Shown: piece by piece, positions 28,032 to 32,313 of the stretch
Layout of the letters: every line of letters starts with the position of its first letter
How positions within the stretch are numbered: position 1 is the stretch's first letter
Virus record (IMG/VR): IMGVR_UViG_3300007640_000136
Span: 1-32,313 of that record
Length of the DNA stretch: 32,313 nt
Reading direction: 5' to 3' (one strand)
DNA from: a virus
The notes under the pieces: model-generated
The model's database searches: none
Told to the model about the DNA's origin: nothing
What the model saw: the letters and a program-made list of their open reading frames with translations, nothing else
Translations under genes and position numbers: made by a program

Positions 28032-28820
28032 ATGAAACTTCTTAAGTTTTCTACTGGCAACAATAAGCTCAAGAACCGTCTTATCTTCTCGTTACCAGCG
28101 GGGTATGCATGCCCTCATGCTGGTGTCTGCAAGACTTTTGCTGACCGTGTCACAGGTGCCATCACTGATTTGCCTCAGCACTCTGGTACCACAGCAGATG
28201 AGTATCGCTGTTTTGCTGCCATGGCAGAGGTTAGGCCAAACGTTCGTGAGGCACGTTGGCACAACTGGGATCTGTTACGTGAAGCCATTCACCTCAATGG
28301 GAACCAGGCCGTGTTACTGCGTGACCTAATTGACATGTCACTCAGCATGCAACCACCTAAAAAACTGGTACGCATCCATGAGTCGGGTGACTTCTGGACA
28401 GAGAACTACATGCGTGCATGGGTAATGGTTGCGGCACAGCGACCACAACAACAGTTCTACGCCTATACCAAATCTCTTGGTATGTGGCTAAACCTTAAAG
28501 ATCAGATGCCATCCAACTTTTATCTGACTGCATCATACGGTGGTACTCTTGACTACTTGATTCCCAAATATCCCAATGTGTTCCAGCGTATTGCTTACGT
28601 TGTGTACACAGAAGAACAAGCAGCTGAACATGGTCTTGAAATTGACCATGACGACAGTCATTGCTTAGGTGACAAGCCGTTTGCACTGCTAGTCCACGGC
28701 AGTCAGCGTGCTGGTTCCGAAGCAATGGCTGCGTTGTCTCAACGTAAGAAACAAGGTAGCTTCGTTGGATACGGCAAGACATTCAGGAAAAAAGCTGAAG
28801 CCCCTTGCACAACTAAATAA
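28032..28820 (+). CDS. Gene product 88 (gp88)-family protein
   Basis: 262 residues, ATG at 28032. FSLPAGYACPHAGVC (Cys 27, 33), YRCFAA (Cys 60) and RIHESGDFW (114-122) are the family hallmarks, known from mycobacteriophage gp88 and relatives in cyanophages. A conserved Cys triad, His and Asp suggests a metal or Fe-S centre, but the activity is unknown. First gene of the replication operon, behind a strong promoter and pseudoknot D, so a replication- or nucleotide-related role is plausible. Confidence 0.75.
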   Translation: MKLLKFSTGNNKLKNRLIFSLPAGYACPHAGVCKTFADRVTGAITDLPQHSGTTADEYRCFAAMAEVRPNVREARWHNWDLLREAIHLNGNQAVLLRDLIDMSLSMQPPKKLVRIHESGDFWTENYMRAWVMVAAQRPQQQFYAYTKSLGMWLNLKDQMPSNFYLTASYGGTLDYLIPKYPNVFQRIAYVVYTEEQAAEHGLEIDHDDSHCLGDKPFALLVHGSQRAGSEAMAALSQRKKQGSFVGYGKTFRKKAEAPCTTK

Positions 28821-28829
28821 ATCCACTAC

Positions 28830-28858
28830 CATCTGTTCGTCTTAATCAACAACAGATG
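28830..28858 (+). promoter_or_regulatory. 8-bp hairpin that hides the ATG at 28856
   Basis: CATCTGTT (28830-28837) pairs perfectly with AACAGATG (28851-28858), whose last three bases are the start codon of the next gene. Ribosomes ending the gp88 gene at 28820 would cover the 5' arm and free the ATG, a way to couple translation. Confidence 0.55.
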
Positions 28859-29083
28859 TCTTATCTCCTGGCTTGTTGGAAGTCTGGTATGCCATACGGC
28901 ATTCGGGCTTCCAACAATTCTTTTGTCCTTATTCCGTTAGACTCGGAAACAGCATTGGGCAAAGTCTTTACCCATCCGTATCGCTCGGGTGCACAAAAGA
29001 TCTTGTCCTGGATCCAGGAGAATGACAGTGGTCTTGCCAGTGAAAACATCACAATTCAAGATAGTGCCCGCTTCCAAAAGTGA
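28856..29083 (+). CDS. 75-residue protein before DNA polymerase
   Basis: ATG at 28856 (start within the hairpin above). Starts MSYLLACWKSGMPYGIRASN, then a mostly beta/soluble sequence, ending in Lys/Ile/Ala-rich sequence. It overlaps the polymerase start region by 62 nt. Possibly a small replication accessory gene. No family recognised. Confidence 0.55.
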   Translation: MSYLLACWKSGMPYGIRASNNSFVLIPLDSETALGKVFTHPYRSGAQKILSWIQENDSGLASENITIQDSARFQK

Positions 29084-30884
29084 ACGTTGGTTAATCTTTG
29101 ACCTGGAATCCGATGGATTGTATGACGCTGTAACTGTTATCTATTGCATCGTCATCCATGACATTGGATCCCAACAAACTTTTACTTATGGCCCTGATCA
29201 CATTGCTGATGCTCTTGCTCATCTGGCAACCGCTGATGTTTTAATTGGTCACAACATTATTTTTTATGACATCCCAGTGCTCCAAAAACTACATTCATTT
29301 GTAGCCAAAGCACGCATTATTGACACGCTTATTTGTACACGTTTGATCTGGCCTAAGGAGGTGCTTGATGTCCTTGACACAGAACAATATCCGCAGGTTC
29401 CACCGGCCAATCGTGGATCTGCATCGCTTAAGGCCTGGGGATGGCGCTTGGCCAGCCATAAGATCGACTTCAAAGACTTCACGCAATACAGTCAAGAAAT
29501 GCTTGACTACTGCGTCCAAGACGTTGTTGTTACCTTTAACCTTTGGCAATTCATTGCTGCACAAAACTATCCGGAAGCCGCTCTTAAACTTGAGCACGAC
29601 TTTGCTCTTGCCATTAACAAACAAATTAGAGCTGGTATTCCATTTGATGTTGATGCATGCCTTGATCTTGTGGATGTACTGCGAGCAAAACAACAAGAAC
29701 TCGAAGCTCATCTAAAGCAAATCTTCCCACCAATCAAACATGAAAAAACGTTCATCCCAAAGGTTAATAACTCCAAGAGGGGTTATGTTAAGGGTCAAGC
29801 TTTTACTAAAACCCATTGGGAGGAATTTAATCCTGGCTCTCGCGAGCAAATTGTGCAGCGTTTACAAGACAAGTACGGATGGCAACCTGAAGCTCTTACT
29901 GAGAAAGGTAATTGTATTCTTAATGACGATGTACTTGGATCACTTCCTTATCCAGAAGCAGCACCTCTATCCGAATACATGTTGGTTAAGAAACGTCTTG
30001 GCCAAATAGCAGACGGACGTAACGCTTGGCTCAAGCTGGTAAACAACACCACCGGTCGTATGCACGGTGACTTGGTTACCAACGGATGCATCACGGGCCG
30101 CGCAGCGCACCGCAATCCCAACATGGGTCAGGTCCCAGCAGGCTATTCGCCCTATGGCCATGAGTGCCGCAATCTGTTTCAGGCACCTCAAGGCTGGGAT
30201 CTGATTGGTATTGATGCGAAAGCATTAGAGCTGCGTTGTCTGGCTGGATACCTAGCACTGTGGGATGACGGTGAGTATGCATCACTTGTCATCAATCCAG
30301 AGATTGATATCCATAGCTTTAACCAAGAACAATTTGGTGTAGATACCAGGGACATCAGCAAGCGTTTGCTCTACGGCCTGCTCTATGGATGTGGTGCAGT
30401 CAAGGCTGGTACAATTATTGATCCGGATGAAAAAGATACAGAGAAACTGGCATCCATTGGCCGTACAGCTATCGATGGTTTTATGCGTGGTGTTCCAGCA
30501 TTGAAAAAATTAAAACAAAAGATTGAGGAAACAATTGGAACTCGTGGTTATCTTATCGGCTTGGATGGTCGCACATTACATTGTCGTTCCGCTTTTAAAG
30601 GATTGAATGTTCTGTTGCAATCCAGTGGTGCCATCATCATGAAGCAAGTTGTTATCACCACTCATGACAAGATTACTCAGAACCTTGACTTGCCCCACGG
30701 CAACGGTTGGGAACAAATGCTGATGATCCATGACGAAATCCAACTGGCTTGTGATCCTCAATACACAGAGCAGATCCGTGAACAAGCATTGCAAGCGTTC
30801 CCGGAAGCCGGTGAGTTCTTTGGATTCCGTTGTCCTATCCAAGGAGATAGTAAAGTTGGAAAAACATGGGCGGAGACGCACTGA
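29022..30884 (+). CDS. T7-type family A DNA polymerase with 3'-5' exonuclease
   Basis: ATG 29022 is used; AGGAG at 29016-29020 fits better (7 nt) with the in-frame GTG at 29028. Exonuclease motifs: IFDLES (D27, E29), GHNIIFYD (N78, D83), YCVQD (Y163, D167). Polymerase motif A GIDAKALELRCLAGY (D398), O-helix TRDISKRLLYG (R443, K447, Y451), motif C MIHDE (H570, D571, E572). 620 residues against 704 in T7: the segment matching the T7 thioredoxin-binding loop is short. Y451 replaces the Phe of Pol I at position 762, a trait linked to virulent phages. It replicates the phage genome. Confidence 0.95.
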   Translation: MTVVLPVKTSQFKIVPASKSERWLIFDLESDGLYDAVTVIYCIVIHDIGSQQTFTYGPDHIADALAHLATADVLIGHNIIFYDIPVLQKLHSFVAKARIIDTLICTRLIWPKEVLDVLDTEQYPQVPPANRGSASLKAWGWRLASHKIDFKDFTQYSQEMLDYCVQDVVVTFNLWQFIAAQNYPEAALKLEHDFALAINKQIRAGIPFDVDACLDLVDVLRAKQQELEAHLKQIFPPIKHEKTFIPKVNNSKRGYVKGQAFTKTHWEEFNPGSREQIVQRLQDKYGWQPEALTEKGNCILNDDVLGSLPYPEAAPLSEYMLVKKRLGQIADGRNAWLKLVNNTTGRMHGDLVTNGCITGRAAHRNPNMGQVPAGYSPYGHECRNLFQAPQGWDLIGIDAKALELRCLAGYLALWDDGEYASLVINPEIDIHSFNQEQFGVDTRDISKRLLYGLLYGCGAVKAGTIIDPDEKDTEKLASIGRTAIDGFMRGVPALKKLKQKIEETIGTRGYLIGLDGRTLHCRSAFKGLNVLLQSSGAIIMKQVVITTHDKITQNLDLPHGNGWEQMLMIHDEIQLACDPQYTEQIREQALQAFPEAGEFFGFRCPIQGDSKVGKTWAETH

Positions 30885-30890
30885 TTTACC

Positions 30891-30917
30891 CGTCCCAGGT
30901 ATGACGTTAAACTGCCT
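30891..30917 (+). promoter_or_regulatory. H-type pseudoknot leader (copy E)
   Basis: Stem 1 CGTC (30891-30894)/GACG (30903-30906); stem 2 AGGTA (30897-30901)/TGCCT (30913-30917) with one G-U; loop TTAAAC (30907-30912). Two stem-2 pairs are swapped (G-C to A-T and A-T to G-C) relative to copy B and a third becomes U-G. Ends 21 nt before the ATG of the SSB gene. Confidence 0.8.
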
Positions 30918-30938
30918 TACACATCTACTTCTGTACTC

Positions 30939-31754
30939 ATGAACTTTGTTACAGTCTGTGCTCAAACCAACGAAACCCCACGGGAGGTTTACACCAGTGC
31001 AACATCAACAGCAACACGTTGTTTAGTGACACTGCCTCCTGTTGGCAAGAAAGCTCCAACCGTACTTGAATACAATGTCTACGGCAAAAACGCAGAACGT
31101 TTTGCACGAGCACCAAAAGGATCCCACATCTACATTCACGGCGCAAAGCTACGTTTCGATATCGACAGCAAAGCGTTCTCGTTACATGGAGGAATTATTA
31201 CTCCGGTTACAGAACAATTCCCGATCTTCAATAACGTCATCTTGACCGGGCGTTGCATCAAAGACATCTCTCATGATGATGGCCGTGCATTTAAAACAAC
31301 TGCAGATGGTTTGATGATTGCAAACCAAACACTATCTGTGAATACTGGCCGCAATCAAGCTGACCTTTTTAACTTTTATGCAATGAATTCTGTTGAGGAC
31401 AAACTCAACAATGCTGAGCTGCTTGTCAACTTCACACGCAAAGGAACTGGGATTACCATCAATGGTCGCCTGGTAACTGACGCATGGTTTGATAAGGAGA
31501 CCAAGGAGAAGCGGACTAATACCAAGATTCAATTGGTATCCATGACCTTGGCGCCTAAGGGATCCAGCGAACCGCAGCCAATTACACCGCAAACAACCGT
31601 TGCATCCAGCGATAATGTCGCAACCTTATGGGGAGGACGGACCGTTGAAGAAGCTCCTGATCCCTGGAACCAAGCCTCAGGTGGTGGTCTGCCTGATCTC
31701 CCCGGACACTATGGCCCGGCTCCAACTGAAGATGAAGAAATGGTTCCCTTCTGA
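30939..31754 (+). CDS. ssb: Single-stranded DNA-binding protein with two OB folds
   Basis: 271 residues, ATG at 30939. Residues 98-210 have the SSB pattern: NNVILTGR near the start, then KGTGITINGRLVTDAWFDK and TNTKIQLVSMTLAP. Residues 1-95 (EYNVYGKNAERFARAPKGSH, then IYIHGAKLRFDIDSK) look like a first OB fold, so this is a tandem arrangement as in Deinococcus SSB. The C-terminal 60 residues are Gly/Pro/Asp-rich and end in an acidic tip DEEMVPF like the DDDIPF partner-docking tail. It protects ssDNA for the polymerase upstream. Behind pseudoknot E. Confidence 0.8.
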   Translation: MNFVTVCAQTNETPREVYTSATSTATRCLVTLPPVGKKAPTVLEYNVYGKNAERFARAPKGSHIYIHGAKLRFDIDSKAFSLHGGIITPVTEQFPIFNNVILTGRCIKDISHDDGRAFKTTADGLMIANQTLSVNTGRNQADLFNFYAMNSVEDKLNNAELLVNFTRKGTGITINGRLVTDAWFDKETKEKRTNTKIQLVSMTLAPKGSSEPQPITPQTTVASSDNVATLWGGRTVEEAPDPWNQASGGGLPDLPGHYGPAPTEDEEMVPF

Positions 31755-31787
31755 TCCAGGAGCAGATCCGGATTTAGACTGAGTGCC

Positions 31788-31814
31788 CGTCCTGGGATGA
31801 CGTTAAAAGCATCC
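31788..31814 (+). promoter_or_regulatory. H-type pseudoknot leader (copy F)
   Basis: Stem 1 CGTC (31788-31791)/GACG (31799-31802); stem 2 GGAT (31795-31798)/ATCC (31811-31814); loop TTAAAAGC. Same 27-nt length with a shorter stem 2. It ends 22 nt before the ATG at 31837. Confidence 0.65.
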
Positions 31815-31836
31815 ACGCCCAAACTCTGAACCAACC

Positions 31837-32313
31837 ATGACCTCGACCATGACTGCTAAGAAAACTGCTTCTCTTGCCAAGCGTGATCTCTCTTCTTTTA
31901 CTGTTTTCCAATCTAAAGAATTTGTTTCAGGGTATCAAAACCTAGTCACCATCCAACCTCTCAACAAGTCCAAGATACGAGGTTGGTTTGTGCGGAAGTC
32001 GGACCTTGACACTTGTGGATGGAACGCCACTGAAAATCAATTTGCTACAGGTTCAGTTATCTGGAACTACAAGCAAACTTTTGGTGTAGCTCCCAATACT
32101 TCAATTGAAGAAGGACTCAATTTTACTGAGCCTCGCATTCAAATCCTTTTACGTTCTCCCCTTATGGTCGAGGAAACCACAGGGATGAGGCAGACGATTG
32201 GCACCTTTGACAATCCTGATGTCAAGGAATTGTTTGAAGCTGACAAGATTGCATCTGACCTTGCTAACAGCAAAGGTGAGATGTACAAGCGTAAGTACGG
32301 TGTGCGCACCAAA
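31837..32313 (+). CDS. Protein of unknown function, partial at the window edge (DUF5895-like?)
   Basis: ATG at 31837 (a second in-frame ATG at 31849); 159 codons are visible and the frame stays open. The N-terminus is Ser/Thr/Lys-rich, then GWFVRKSDLDTCGWNATENQ, TEPRIQILLRSPLMVEETTG and DVKELFEADKIA segments. The PR-x-Q-I-L-x-R-S-P-L pattern reminds me of DUF5895 proteins of cyanobacteria and their phages, but this is recall only. Follows SSB in the replication operon. Confidence 0.55.
   Translation, partial: MTSTMTAKKTASLAKRDLSSFTVFQSKEFVSGYQNLVTIQPLNKSKIRGWFVRKSDLDTCGWNATENQFATGSVIWNYKQTFGVAPNTSIEEGLNFTEPRIQILLRSPLMVEETTGMRQTIGTFDNPDVKELFEADKIASDLANSKGEMYKRKYGVRTK

Noticed and set aside
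29264-30965. Long minus-strand ORFs across the polymerase and SSB genes
   Set aside because: They are antisense to clearly functional genes with all catalytic motifs present, and their products show no domain.

Overview
This window is part of the genome of a tailed double-stranded DNA phage. The left 14 kb lies on the minus strand and holds a packaging and virion cluster: a portal protein running off the left edge, the large terminase, and a long series of small Gly/Ala-rich or hydrophobic proteins ending in a 930-residue protein. The right 18 kb lies on the plus strand and holds about 45 small accessory genes followed by DNA metabolism: a PcfJ-like protein, tRNA-Leu(UAA), an endonuclease VII-like nuclease, ThyX, a gp88-family protein, a T7-type family A DNA polymerase and a two-OB-fold SSB. 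No integrase, excisionase or repressor is seen, and the polymerase has Tyr at the position often linked to virulent phages. A cyanobacterial host is an inference from protein families remembered from cyanophages; no host marker gene is present.

Layout: 1-14040 (-) portal, an AbrB-like protein, a membrane/coiled-coil protein, terminase, small linker proteins, then putative internal virion proteins. 14041-14651 is a divergent control region with one small plus-strand gene, a strong intrinsic terminator and a palindromic AT-rich promoter-like patch. 14652-20052 (+) holds small unknown genes separated by structured RNA spacers and ends in a large GC-rich terminator. 20238-22758 (+) holds more small genes. 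22833-24941 holds the PcfJ-like gene and the tRNA. 24965-27880 runs from small DNA-binding and SH3-like proteins to endonuclease VII and ThyX. 27945-32313 is the replication operon, opened by a near-consensus sigma70 promoter.

The most unusual feature is RNA-level and repeats across the plus-strand half. Five intergenic spacers carry the same 27-nt sequence that folds as an H-type pseudoknot, with invariant stem 1 (CGTC/GACG), a near-invariant loop (TTAAAC) and a covarying stem 2; a sixth, expanded copy changes both stems compensatorily. Each copy ends 21-23 nt before a start codon that has no Shine-Dalgarno sequence. Other genes have a different module at the same place: a three-arm switch-like element repeated four times, a CTGCG/CGCAG element repeated twice, a 13-bp stem, a 9-bp stem, and in one case the 3' end of the tRNA, exactly 23 nt before the next ATG. 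In 14 of 17 such leaders the gap is 20-25 nt and the leader is G-poor. Several downstream cistrons with overlapping starts use ordinary Shine-Dalgarno sites instead. This suggests two initiation modes in one phage. At 27945-27974 the promoter puts the pseudoknot at the very 5' end of the mRNA.

Coordinates come from reading the sequence by eye. Family names are motif recognition without a database search. RNA structures are from base-pairing and covariation between copies, without folding software.
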